Shown here piece by piece: positions 1 to 8,163 of a stretch of DNA of 64,000 nucleotides (position 1 is its first letter; the number at the start of each line of letters is the position of its first letter). This stretch comes from Vibrio tapetis subsp. tapetis (lineage in GTDB: Bacteria; Pseudomonadota; Gammaproteobacteria; Enterobacterales; Vibrionaceae). The notes beneath the pieces were generated by a model that was not told the DNA's origin, ran no database searches, and was given only the letters and a program-made list of their open reading frames with translations. The position numbers and the translations under genes are program-made. Location: positions 434,001 to 498,000 of the forward strand of contig NZ_LT960612.1 in assembly GCF_900233005.1 (NCBI RefSeq), in the 5' to 3' direction.

Positions 1-4
1 TATT

Positions 5-44
5 GGTTGCTTCATGAGCTAAACATACGACTCATGAAGTAACC
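5..44. repeat. Inverted repeat downstream of secF
   Basis: Two 14-nt arms (5-18 and 31-44) pair with one mismatch around a 12-nt loop. The hairpin lies about 160 nt beyond the secF stop codon and could end the minus-strand sec operon, but no clear T-run is visible before the window edge. The rest of 45-202 is AT-rich and shows no gene. Confidence 0.35.
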
Positions 45-202
45 ACAACCAAGTAAATCACTTAAATTCAGACGCTTAATAAAGTATAAACATTCCAGTT
101 AATTATATCTAACCAGTTATTGTTTATGACGAATTACAGAACTTTAAAATAGAGATTACTGTAAATCATCATAAAAAAAACCTATTAACTATGCCACGTC
201 AA

Positions 203-1144
203 TTAGCTATGAATAGGATTGCCACCTTCATCTAACAAAGGCGCTTTTGGCTTATAATGCTCAGAAGACAAACCGATTCTTTCCGGTATTGCAGTACCAA
301 TCACTAATGAAGACCAAGTGCCTACAATAATCCCAGCAAACAATGCAAACGCAAATCCACTTAATGTTCCGCCTGCGATAAGGCCAATACTGCTTACCGT
401 CAATAACGTCGTTCCAGAGGTCACTAGAGTCCTAAATAATGACGCTCGTATCGCTTGATCCGTAGATTCACTGGTACTCTGATTCGGCCTGCGGGCCAGG
501 TACTCACGAATTCGATCTCCGATCACAATAGAGTCATTAAGCGAGTACCCCACCACTGCAAGTAATGCCGCAAGAGCGGTGAGATTAAATTCAATCGAAA
601 ACACGACAAACAATGCTAAAACCACCAGCACATCATGCAGTAGAGCAACAATCGCCCCCAGGGCTAATCGCCATTCAAAACGCACAGTTAAGTAAAACAT
701 AATGGCGATAGACGCAACAATCAGGGCCAAACCACCTTGCTCAAATAATTGCTCACCCACTTGCGCGCCAACAACCGAACTCGACACGAGATTAAGCGGA
801 TGCCCTAGCTCCAGTTCTACAGCTCTTAACCACTGCAACAACTCCAATTCACCCGCTCCGCCAATAGGAAACTGTAACTGCCAAGTTTGGTAAGTAACAT
901 CAGGCACCAGATTGGGTAATTCATCAAACACCGTCCTCAAGGCTGACTGCATCGCTTCCAAGCTAACAGGGACATCAGCATTGACGACATGAGAAATACC
1001 ACCAGTAAACTCAAGCCCAAGAGTAAAACCTTTGGTTGCTATCAAGACAATTGATGTCAACATCAACCCTAGTGAAACTAATAAACCGTTCCACCTTACT
1101 TTGGACCACTGAATATCCGCGACTCGTTGGTTAAGCTTTGTCAT
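203..1144 (-). CDS. secF: Protein-export membrane protein SecF (second SecDF set)
   Basis: This is the SecF subunit of the SecDF proton- or sodium-driven complex that pulls translocating proteins out of SecYEG on the periplasmic side. The 313-residue product matches the usual SecF length. A first membrane helix lies near residues 20-40, followed by the start of the periplasmic domain with LGLEFTGG, then a C-terminal bundle of five helices containing the conserved VVGYSLNDSIVIGDRIRE region. It overlaps the 3' end of secD by 14 nt, as in a coupled secDF operon. Vibrios commonly carry two SecDF sets; in V. alginolyticus SecDF1 is the sodium-dependent one and SecDF2 is induced in low salt. The VemP-like ORF upstream suggests this is the SecDF2 type. 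The family call is firm, the paralogue assignment is inferred. Confidence 0.93.
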   Translation of the reverse strand: MTKLNQRVADIQWSKVRWNGLLVSLGLMLTSIVLIATKGFTLGLEFTGGISHVVNADVPVSLEAMQSALRTVFDELPNLVPDVTYQTWQLQFPIGGAGELELLQWLRAVELELGHPLNLVSSSVVGAQVGEQLFEQGGLALIVASIAIMFYLTVRFEWRLALGAIVALLHDVLVVLALFVVFSIEFNLTALAALLAVVGYSLNDSIVIGDRIREYLARRPNQSTSESTDQAIRASLFRTLVTSGTTLLTVSSIGLIAGGTLSGFAFALFAGIIVGTWSSLVIGTAIPERIGLSSEHYKPKAPLLDEGGNPIHS

Positions 1145-2892
1145 TGTCGTGCCCCCAAAGTTTTGTCATCCACATTTGGCTAAACAGTAATCCTGTTAAC
1201 ATACTGGTTAACAGTCCAATTCCGAGCGTTATTGCAAAGCCCTTAACCGCACCATAGCCAATCGCAAACAAAATAATTGCTGTGATCAACGACGTCAGGT
1301 TTGCATCAATAATCGTACTTCTTGCCTCTTTGTAGCCTCTTGGTATCGCGCTCGCTAGCGGCCTTCCTGATCGCATTTCTTCTTTGATTCGTTCAAACAC
1401 TAGAACGTTAGTATCAACCGCCATGCCCATTGTGAGTACAAGACCCGCAATACCTGGCAAAGTGAGCGTGGCACCCGGTATCAATGATAGAAAACCTACA
1501 ATCATGACAATATTGGCGATCAACGCGGCACATGCGATAACACCGAACTTTCGGTACAAAACCAGCATCGACACAAATGTCAGAGCTAAACCAACCATCA
1601 CCGCAAGAAAACCCTTTTGGATATTTTCTTCACCTAGGCTTGGACCAATCACTTGCTCATCAATAATGGTCACAGGTACGGTCAATGACCCAGAGCGTAG
1701 AATTAGCGCAAGGTCTTGTGCATCGGAAATTTGCCCGATACCCGTTATTCTAAAACGACTTCCTAATTGGCTTTGGATCGTAGCAATGTTGATCACTTCA
1801 TGGCGTTGAACAAGTTGGTTGTTATGATCTTGATGATATTCGCTGTATAAGGTCGCCATAGGTTTACCTATGTTACTACGAGAGAAGTCAGACATTTTGC
1901 TGCCTCCCGCACTGCTCAACACTAGGTTCACTTCAGGTTGTCCAAACTCGCCAACCGATGCAGATGCACCAATAATGGACTCTCCAGTTAACACCGGTTG
2001 CCTAGACAAGCGTACAGGATTCCCCATCACGTGTAGTATGAACCTGTGCAGCTTGGATTGAATCAACAACCGTATGAAAAGAGATCGTTGCTGTTGCACC
2101 AATAACACGCTTCGCTACCTGAGGATCTTGAACGCCCGGAAGCTCTATCAATATACGATCAGCACCCTGACGTTGGGTGACAGCCTCAGTAATACCTAAA
2201 ATTTCAATACGCTGGCGCATGATATTTAGGGTTTGCTGCATAGCGAGGCTTGCCTGCTCTTCTTTAATGCTTTCATCAAGCGTAAAACGTAATACATTGT
2301 TGTTTACATTGATTTTCCATTCAGAAAACTGTGAACGCATGTAGTCGGTTACGCTTTGAATACTGCTTGAATCATGACTACTTAAATTAGTAATAATGAC
2401 TGAAAATCCATTGTTATCTATGTCAGTAATTCGACTGCGTATTCCTTCCGCACGAGCCACGTGACGAGCATTAACCGATGTCGCTTCTACCAAACTTTTC
2501 ACGCTGTCATCTATTTCAACTTGCAGCATGAACTGCACGCCACCACGAAGATCTAATCCCAGGTTAATTGGTGTTAGCCCTACCTGACTAAATAGCTGAG
2601 GTGCTGCACTGACGAATGAAAAATGAGAATGAGTTAACGGAAACGCCAATGACAGTACCTGTTGCGCTTCTCGCTGTTCCTTTTTACTTTCAAAGATTAA
2701 CGTAGTTTCGTCTTGTTGGTTCTCAACACCTAGCGGAGTTATCTGATTTTTAACTAATGTGCTTAACAAAGACTCAATGGGTAATGAACTATCAGCGTGG
2801 TTAAGAACCAATGCAGGCTTTTCGCCAAAAAAACTCGGTATAGCACTAATCAATAAGAGGATTAGCAGGAAATAGGCAAATATTTTTTTCAT
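1131..2892 (-). pseudogene. secD: Protein-export membrane protein SecD, one-base frameshift
   Basis: SecD is the large partner of SecF. The N-terminal part runs from MKKIFAYFLL at 2892 through the NLGLDLRGGVQFMLQVE motif and the P1 periplasmic domain to DGES. The C-terminal part carries QPVLTGE, the P1-head region and five or six membrane helices with GMAVDTNVLVFERIKEE. The two parts lie in different frames. The plus strand has CCCC at 2022-2025 (GGGG in the gene). Removing one G gives DGNPVRLSRQPVLTG, which joins the halves exactly where SecD homologues are continuous. The combined length of about 586 residues is slightly shorter than E. coli SecD. The start at 2892 was chosen because the upstream frame runs into the preceding gene and ggtagagagc precedes this ATG. 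The cause may be a true frameshift, a slippery site or a sequencing error in the G-run. Confidence 0.85.
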
Positions 2893-2902
2893 GCTCTCTA
2901 CC

Positions 2903-3340
2903 TTATAAGTACACATACTTCACGAGATAAAAACTACCTTCTGGAGCCTGTAACCAGTTAGTCACAATCACATCATCAGGTCGGTACTTCGATATTTTTA
3001 TAAGTAAGCTGCCATCGAGTTCTCGATGAAAGTTCATATTGTCGATATTGGTAATCAATTTCTGACCACCATCTACTATCTCATTATTTTCCCCATCCAC
3101 GATCACAATCGACCATAAATCACTTTCGGCTTCTTCCTTTGTAATTCGATACGTCAGAGATTGATTCTTTCTGATTTGTTTGATGTCACTTGTCGCTTCA
3201 ATTCGAGGTTCACTGTCATAAATAAGTTTGGCTATTGAAGAGACGTCATTCAACATCGAGCTCGAAGACCATGCAATACTTGAAAACAAACCACTTACAA
3301 GAAGGGAGAATAAAAAAAGATATTTATTGATATTTTTCAA
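2903..3340 (-). CDS. Small secreted protein upstream of secDF; VemP-like export monitor candidate
   Basis: This 145-residue protein has a clear Sec signal peptide (MKNINKYLFLFSLLVSGLFS, predicted cleavage near SIAWS). The mature region is polar and has no domain I recognise. It ends in an aromatic, hydrophobic tail (EGSFYLVKYVYL). The stop codon lies 10 nt before the secD start, so it is the first gene of a vemP-secD-secF type operon. In Vibrio alginolyticus a 159-residue secreted protein at this place, VemP, arrests its own translation near its C-terminus and switches on secDF2 when export is slow. Position, length and signal peptide fit that role. I do not see a sequence I can match confidently to the published VemP arrest motif, so this may be a divergent arrest peptide or an unrelated secreted protein. 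Confidence 0.55.
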   Translation of the reverse strand: MKNINKYLFLFSLLVSGLFSSIAWSSSSMLNDVSSIAKLIYDSEPRIEATSDIKQIRKNQSLTYRITKEEAESDLWSIVIVDGENNEIVDGGQKLITNIDNMNFHRELDGSLLIKISKYRPDDVIVTNWLQAPEGSFYLVKYVYL

Positions 3341-3648
3341 TTGATTAACAACTTTTGATTGATGCTGCTTAGATTCTTTTTTGAATCTGTCTCCTTTGCT
3401 TCATTAGGTTTCCTTTCCTAGAAAACCATGAATGCAGTGATCATAAATAACCAACCGTGTTCTGGATATGGTTTACAGAAATTCAAATATGACTTGAGAG
3501 ATTCACATTTGAATTTCTCTAATTCTTTGAATCTTTAAGTGAAGTTAATCAAACTCAATTCAAACAACATTGAGTTAAAAATTAACGTCTAATCCCAACT
3601 CAACATTTTCATTTTGGCTGACTATTTAAATCCCGAGGAATCGATAAC
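3341..3648. other. Divergent intergenic region with two inverted repeats
   Basis: No ORF is supported in these 308 bases between the VemP-like gene (minus) and a plus-strand ORF. Two hairpins stand out: AGATTC/GAATCT at 3371-3388 around a T6 loop, and a perfect 11-bp inverted repeat GAAATTCAAAT at 3478-3488 and 3507-3517. The second has 18 nt between its arms and could be a regulator site for either divergent gene. Confidence 0.4.
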
Positions 3649-4011
3649 ATGAAGTTCAATATTATTTATCTCAATGATCGACGCTATAAGATCTACGATA
3701 TCGGAGAGGGCCAAAGTGTGATGTTTATTTTCCACAGAGAGAAAAGCACATCCGATTTAGAAGATATTGTAAGATTGAAGCTAAAAAATCATCAAAGAGT
3801 GATCATTGTCGATCTCAGTGATGATTTCCCTAGTGATATAGCAAAAGTGACTGAAGAAAATTGCCAAGCATTGATTGAAGATCTTCACCTGCTTGCCGAT
3901 ATCTACTGGCTTGACGACGTAGCAGTAGAAAGCGATTACATTAACAAACCAATGATCGCAACGTTGTCGACTCTGTTAGGTAACAGGTGCGTTGCTTTGA
4001 CTACGTTATAG
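3649..4011 (+). pseudogene. Probable 5' half of an alpha/beta-hydrolase-like gene, cut by an IS remnant
   Basis: The ORF encodes 120 residues. The pattern of GEGQSVMFIFH, then HQRVIIVDLSDDF, then a helix and strand near YWLDDVAVESD, resembles the first half of an alpha/beta-hydrolase fold. The place where a GxSxG nucleophile elbow would sit reads VESDYIN, so the catalytic serine motif is absent. The reading frame ends immediately before an IS3-family remnant, which suggests the 3' half was lost by insertion and deletion. A ribosome-binding site (cgagga) precedes the ATG by 8-12 nt. It could equally be a small intact hypothetical gene; the fold assignment is weak. Confidence 0.3.
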
Positions 4012-4012
4012 T

Positions 4013-4316
4013 TGTGTCGAGGGGGTTTAGATACTCTAGCGCACTGTGCCTTCTACTTTCATTGAGTTGAAGAAGCTTTCAACACAGGCGTTATCCCTGT
4101 AATTTTCCTTCCTACTGACGGCTTTACGCCATCCATGGATTTTAGATTCATACAACGATAGCGGCAACAGCGACACCGACTTTGTCTGCTAACTTAAGCG
4201 CTTCGGCTTTGAATTCAGGAGCATGCTTGATTCGTGTTTTCTTAGTTGTAATTGTTCACCTCGTTAGTGATTGTGCTCACGTAACTCAGTGTCCAAAACT
4301 GCTGGTGCGGATCATT
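4013..4316 (-). mobile_element. Internally deleted IS3-family insertion sequence remnant
   Basis: Reading the minus strand from about 4316, fragments of both transposase ORFs appear in family order. The OrfA start gives KKTRIKHAPEFKAEALKLAD, then YESKIHGWRKAV in another frame. It is followed directly by the OrfB catalytic end SRKENYRDNACVESFFNSMK (the DDE glutamate region), then RHSALEYLNPLD. Residues between these blocks, most of the roughly 300-codon OrfB, are missing. Only about 300 bp of a usual 1.2-1.3 kb element remain. Matching terminal inverted repeats could not be identified. The element is dead and not mobile by itself. Confidence 0.8.
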
Positions 4317-4422
4317 TACTCTGGTCAACTCCAAACGTACATTTCCTTTAGAGAGTTTTCATTGTCATTTAACACATCTTTGTAAAATTATGATTAGCCT
4401 CTGCACTTCTTCCCAAATACAA

Positions 4423-4454
4423 AAAGAGGATGAGTATCTCTACTAATCCTCTTT
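4423..4454 (-). terminator. Intrinsic terminator of the VOC gene
   Basis: AAAGAGGAT (4423-4431) pairs perfectly with ATCCTCTTT (4446-4454). On the minus strand the stem is followed by a T-run. It lies 44 nt beyond the stop codon of the VOC gene. Confidence 0.7.
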
Positions 4455-4497
4455 AGGTCGATTGCCCTTCTACCTTAATGGCGGCAAGGGCTCACCG

Positions 4498-4983
4498 TTA
4501 CTCGTAATCTGACGCGTACGTCTCTTCGTATGTGTGAGAGTAAAGCTCAAACAAGTTACCGAACGGGTCTTCTAGGTAAACCATTTTCGCTGGTTTGTTA
4601 TCATCTTCTGGGTGGTAACGCATGATGTCCATACGCACTTTACCGCCAAATTTTTCAGTACGTTCGATCGCTGATTCGAAATCGTCCGTTTGAAGACAAA
4701 AATGGAAAATACCTAAGCGAGAGAAATCCACTTCGTGACGTTCTTGGCGCTCTTTCATTTCAAACAATTCAACACCGATACCATCAGTCGTTACCAAGTG
4801 AGCAATATTGAAACCTTTAAAGCCTTCACCGAATACCGCAATGCACATACGGCCAATCGCTGATTCGCGTTCTTCGATAACTTTGGTGTTATTCATCACG
4901 ATTTTTAAGCCGAGAGCCTTAGTATAAAACTCGACAGCTTTGTCCATATCGCCAACCATGATGCCTACGTGATTCATTTTCAT
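4498..4983 (-). CDS. VOC (glyoxalase/bleomycin-resistance fold) family protein
   Basis: The protein has two beta-alpha-beta-beta-beta modules typical of the vicinal-oxygen-chelate superfamily. The first starts at MNHVGIMVGDMDKAVEFYTK, the second at the FHFCLQTDDFESAIE segment, and it closes with the usual DPFGNLFELYSH motif that supplies a metal-ligand glutamate. Histidines in NHVG and IFHF and the final Glu are the likely metal ligands. The length, about 161 residues, is that of single-substrate lyases and dioxygenases. The start at 4983 rather than the upstream ATG at 4995 is preferred because ggagag lies about 7 nt before it. The substrate cannot be told from sequence. It is a single-gene unit with its own terminator. 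Confidence 0.85.
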   Translation of the reverse strand: MKMNHVGIMVGDMDKAVEFYTKALGLKIVMNNTKVIEERESAIGRMCIAVFGEGFKGFNIAHLVTTDGIGVELFEMKERQERHEVDFSRLGIFHFCLQTDDFESAIERTEKFGGKVRMDIMRYHPEDDNKPAKMVYLEDPFGNLFELYSHTYEETYASDYE

Positions 4984-5059
4984 TTTGCTCTCCAAACTCG
5001 GTTAATTTGTCGTCTCTTGTTTCGATGAGGAGAGTATATTCAAAATCAATAATTACTAG

Positions 5060-5090
5060 AAATTATCATAATTTATTATTTTGATAATTT
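5060..5090. promoter_or_regulatory. AT-rich 9-bp inverted repeat in the VOC-vxrA intergenic region
   Basis: AAATTATCA (5060-5068) and TGATAATTT (5082-5090) form a perfect inverted repeat with centres 22 bp apart, two helical turns. It lies about 75 bp upstream of the VOC start and 105 bp upstream of vxrA. It could be a regulator site, possibly autoregulatory, or simply AT-rich promoter DNA. Confidence 0.35.
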
Positions 5091-5196
5091 AAATTTATAT
5101 CAAGACAGCCATTGTCCGGCGTCTTTCGTAACTCGCACCAGAATGTTGACATATAGATTACAAATCTCTGGAGAATCGTTCTAAAATTCTCACATC

Positions 5197-6630
5197 ATGA
5201 AAAACAGAGTGTCACCAATGATTGGGCGTCTATACATATTGTGTCTGGCAAGTTTGTTTTCTGGCGTCACATTTGGCCAAAATTTGCAAAGCCAGTGGCA
5301 AGCGCTTTACCAGAATTTATGGCAAAAGACGCCGCTAACACTCTCACAAAATGCGATCAGCGAATATCCCAATGCACTATGGATGGATGCATCGCGTTAC
5401 CCCAATTTCGAGAACATTAACTGGCATGACTTGCGAACTCTCAATAGTGTCGCATCTCAGTGTCGTCCAGTAGAGCAAGCTAACAACGCGCTGCAGCCAG
5501 CGATTGGCTTTGAACTGGCCTTATGTCGAGGAACGCCTTTAAGCGAAGATTGGTTTGCGATCAACGATGTTTTACACCCTGCAGGCGGGAGCTATGCCGA
5601 TCGCTACCTTGCTAACCGTGGCAAGCTTGCGCAAAGTTCCTCAAATAAGATATTAAGATTCACCAGTATCTCTAACCCGCTCAACCCTCTTCATCACAAG
5701 CTTTCCTCCCTTTCTGAATCGGGTAAAGAAGCATTAATTAATGGCTATCGAGCCTGGATGGAAGGTGACACATTGTGGCTATCAGGTGAAAGCGGCTGGA
5801 AGGCGGTCCCCACTAACATTTGGCACCCGCTAGTAACGGAGGCAAACATAACACTCCAAGGTGACAGCTGCACTTTTACCTACAGCAATTTATGTATTAG
5901 CAAGAAACAACCCTTGGGTGTCTCGATACAGGTCTTACTGCTATTTCTCGGTTCAGTGCTGTTGGCTTTTTTATTGCGTCTTAGCTATTTGAAACACAAA
6001 CAACGCAAAGAGAAGCGTTTCATTTTACAGTTGCTGACTCACGAACTGCGAACTCCCATTACCAGCTTGGGGTTAACCATTGATATGTTTCGTCACCACT
6101 TTGATTCGCTCGATGACGACGTACAAGACGTTTTTTGGCGGTTGGTCTCCGATTACCAAAGATTGTCGCAACTCACTCAAAACAGTAAAGCCTATTTAAG
6201 TGCTGAAAAATCTACTACTTTGCTGTATCAAACAGGCCCACTTGGTGATTGGCTGAGTCACCATTGTGATAAACATGAAGTGCAATACAGCCTGAATAAA
6301 GATGACGAGATAAGCCTGCCTTACTATTGGCTAGCGATCTGCTTAGAAAACTTAATCAGAAATGCAAAGCAACATGGTAAAGGCGTGGTCACCGTTACCG
6401 CGCATTTGACCACAACCTTAGTGATTGAAGTGAAAGATGAAGGCGAATTCCCCACCTTATGGCAAAAAATATTTCAACAACGAGAAGCCATTAAAAATAA
6501 CGATAATATGGGCATTGGCTTAGACATTGTCGAACACTTAATACAGATGGTAAATGGCAAAATGACCATCCATCGCAACCCCACACGCTGTATTTTGGAG
6601 CTGCCGTATGAGCACAATTCTACTGATTGA
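5197..6630 (+). CDS. vxrA: Sensor histidine kinase VxrA-like (cell-envelope stress)
   Basis: This 477-residue kinase has an N-terminal signal or membrane helix (residues 9-27), a periplasmic sensor of about 220 residues with paired cysteines, and a second helix near 245-265 (VLLLFLGSVLLAFLLRLSY). It then has a HisKA domain with the phosphoacceptor in LLTHELRTPITSLGL and an ATPase domain with the N-box LIRNAKQHGKG and a G-box MGIGLDIVEHL. The sensor matches the DUF3404 type seen in Vibrio VxrA/WigK, which responds to cell-wall damage and controls wall synthesis, type VI secretion and iron genes. It overlaps vxrB by 23 nt, so the two are translationally coupled. Identification rests on the sensor type and the vxrA-vxrB-DUF2861 gene order. 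Confidence 0.85.
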   Translation: MKNRVSPMIGRLYILCLASLFSGVTFGQNLQSQWQALYQNLWQKTPLTLSQNAISEYPNALWMDASRYPNFENINWHDLRTLNSVASQCRPVEQANNALQPAIGFELALCRGTPLSEDWFAINDVLHPAGGSYADRYLANRGKLAQSSSNKILRFTSISNPLNPLHHKLSSLSESGKEALINGYRAWMEGDTLWLSGESGWKAVPTNIWHPLVTEANITLQGDSCTFTYSNLCISKKQPLGVSIQVLLLFLGSVLLAFLLRLSYLKHKQRKEKRFILQLLTHELRTPITSLGLTIDMFRHHFDSLDDDVQDVFWRLVSDYQRLSQLTQNSKAYLSAEKSTTLLYQTGPLGDWLSHHCDKHEVQYSLNKDDEISLPYYWLAICLENLIRNAKQHGKGVVTVTAHLTTTLVIEVKDEGEFPTLWQKIFQQREAIKNNDNMGIGLDIVEHLIQMVNGKMTIHRNPTRCILELPYEHNSTD

Positions 6631-7255
6631 AGACGATGAACTATTAGGTGAAGGCTTAGTCACTTTTTTCAAGAACAATAAATTTGACTGTGTATGGGCA
6701 ACGAGCGCCAAACAAGCCACTAAGCTCTGGTATAAAGCTGATTTAGTCATTCTCGACCGACAGTTGAGCGATGGGGATAGCCTGCAACATTTAGCTCAGT
6801 GGTTACTACTCAAAGCGGTGCCTGTTATCGTTTTGACGGCCAAAATCGATGTTGAGCAAAGAATTGAAGGGCTAAAGGCCGGGGCCAAAGACTATGTCAC
6901 TAAGCCATTTTCAAGTGACGAACTGCTTGCCAGAGTGAATACCCAATTGCGCCCATTAGGCTCGAGTTTACTAACGTATGCAGATATTGAAGTCGATTTA
7001 GGGCAGAGGATCGCTAAAGTGAACGAAGTAAACGTTGCTCTGAAACCTAAAGAATTTCAGCTTTTGTTGCTGTTTGTACAACACCAAGGTCGTGTGTTTC
7101 ACCGTGATGAATTACTCAATAAAATCTGGGGCTACGAGGTATTCCCGAGCACGCGAACCGTCGATAATCACATTTTACACCTAAGACAAAAGCTACCCAG
7201 TTTGGCCATTAAAACCCACCGAGGTGTTGGTTATCGATTGTTAGAGGCCAAGTAA
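6608..7255 (+). CDS. vxrB: Response regulator VxrB-like, OmpR family
   Basis: The 215-residue regulator has a receiver domain with acidic pocket IEDDE, phosphorylation aspartate in LVILDRQLSDGD, switch threonine in VIVLTAK and lysine in DYVTKPF. A C-terminal winged helix with KPKEFQLLLLFVQHQGRVFH and the recognition region RTVDNHILHLRQKL follows. It would receive phosphate from VxrA and bind DNA as a dimer. In V. cholerae VxrB/WigR activates peptidoglycan synthesis and type VI secretion genes after wall damage. The start overlaps vxrA and the stop overlaps the next ATG by one base (TAATG), so the three genes form one operon. Confidence 0.87.
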   Translation: MSTILLIEDDELLGEGLVTFFKNNKFDCVWATSAKQATKLWYKADLVILDRQLSDGDSLQHLAQWLLLKAVPVIVLTAKIDVEQRIEGLKAGAKDYVTKPFSSDELLARVNTQLRPLGSSLLTYADIEVDLGQRIAKVNEVNVALKPKEFQLLLLFVQHQGRVFHRDELLNKIWGYEVFPSTRTVDNHILHLRQKLPSLAIKTHRGVGYRLLEAK

Positions 7256-8088
7256 TGAAAACCATCAAACAGCAACTAACATTGGCTTTTTTTGCGTGCA
7301 CCCTACCTAACTTCGTGCATGCCAACCTATTTACCGATACGCCTTTGCAACATGCGTATCAGGCGCTGGCGACCAACCAGCCTCGGCTCGCTTGGCAGGA
7401 ACTTAACTTGGCCCTTAATCAGCACACGATAAGCAGCCAACATTGGCAACCCATTAAGCGCGAGATCCTCAGTCAAACGGCATGTGGAACAGCCCTACCG
7501 CTAGAGGTCAAGCTTGATACAAAGCTACGGTTGAGTGTCATAAAACGCTCAGGGCTTACGTCTCAGGGCTACCAAGTTCGGCTTTCAACTGAAGCGAGCC
7601 CAGTTAGAGAAAAGATTTTATTAACCTCACCTAATGGCGTTGTGTTATTGGAAGGAAGTCTTGCAGCAAGCCGCCAATACCAAGAGCTTGAGAGCCCCGA
7701 ACTTTTGCATAAACCAGCATCAGGGTTGTTTACGCTATCAGTAGGAGATAAACAAGTTACCCTGCTACTTTCAATGGACTTACTTTCAATGGACAGGCAC
7801 ACGTCATGGCTAACCCAAAGCCAACAGACCAATCGAGCACAAGTATCACTCGACTTACCAGCACATATCGACGGGTGCCCAGTTGCTGCGGCAAGTTGGC
7901 AATGGTTCGATAAAAACTACAACATGCTGGGTTCCAAAATCCCGTTTCAATACGCTCAAGAGAATCGCCCAACTGCTCTACCTATCGCCTCTAAAGCAAG
8001 TTACCTGAGCGCCAGTGTTGAGCTTGTCGAGTTTCAACAAAGTATTCGCATTGAATACGTTCAACGGCTCGCCATACCTTATCAATAA
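7255..8088 (+). CDS. vxrC: Periplasmic DUF2861-type protein, VxrC-like
   Basis: This 277-residue protein starts with a Sec signal peptide (residues 1-23, ending near FVHA). The mature part begins LFTDTPLQHAYQALATNQPRLAW, resembling the conserved opening of DUF2861 proteins, and is followed by a beta-rich region. There are no membrane helices after the signal, so it should be periplasmic. Its ATG overlaps the vxrB stop codon. In V. cholerae the third gene of the vxr operon is of this type and modulates VxrAB output. No enzymatic motif is visible, and its molecular function is unknown. Confidence 0.75.
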   Translation: MKTIKQQLTLAFFACTLPNFVHANLFTDTPLQHAYQALATNQPRLAWQELNLALNQHTISSQHWQPIKREILSQTACGTALPLEVKLDTKLRLSVIKRSGLTSQGYQVRLSTEASPVREKILLTSPNGVVLLEGSLAASRQYQELESPELLHKPASGLFTLSVGDKQVTLLLSMDLLSMDRHTSWLTQSQQTNRAQVSLDLPAHIDGCPVAAASWQWFDKNYNMLGSKIPFQYAQENRPTALPIASKASYLSASVELVEFQQSIRIEYVQRLAIPYQ

Positions 8089-8163
8089 AATAGAGACATA
8101 TAGGTGACATGACGGCTCCAAAATCCAGCTTAAATACCGCTAAGATTAATTTGGAGTTATCTC

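Noticed and set aside
1384..1809. Plus-strand ORF inside secD
   Set aside because: It is a shadow of the minus-strand SecD frame. It has no homologous look and the codon pattern belongs to the opposite strand.
4182..4385. 67-residue plus-strand ORF
   Set aside because: It runs antisense through the IS3-family OrfA remnant and has no ribosome-binding site.
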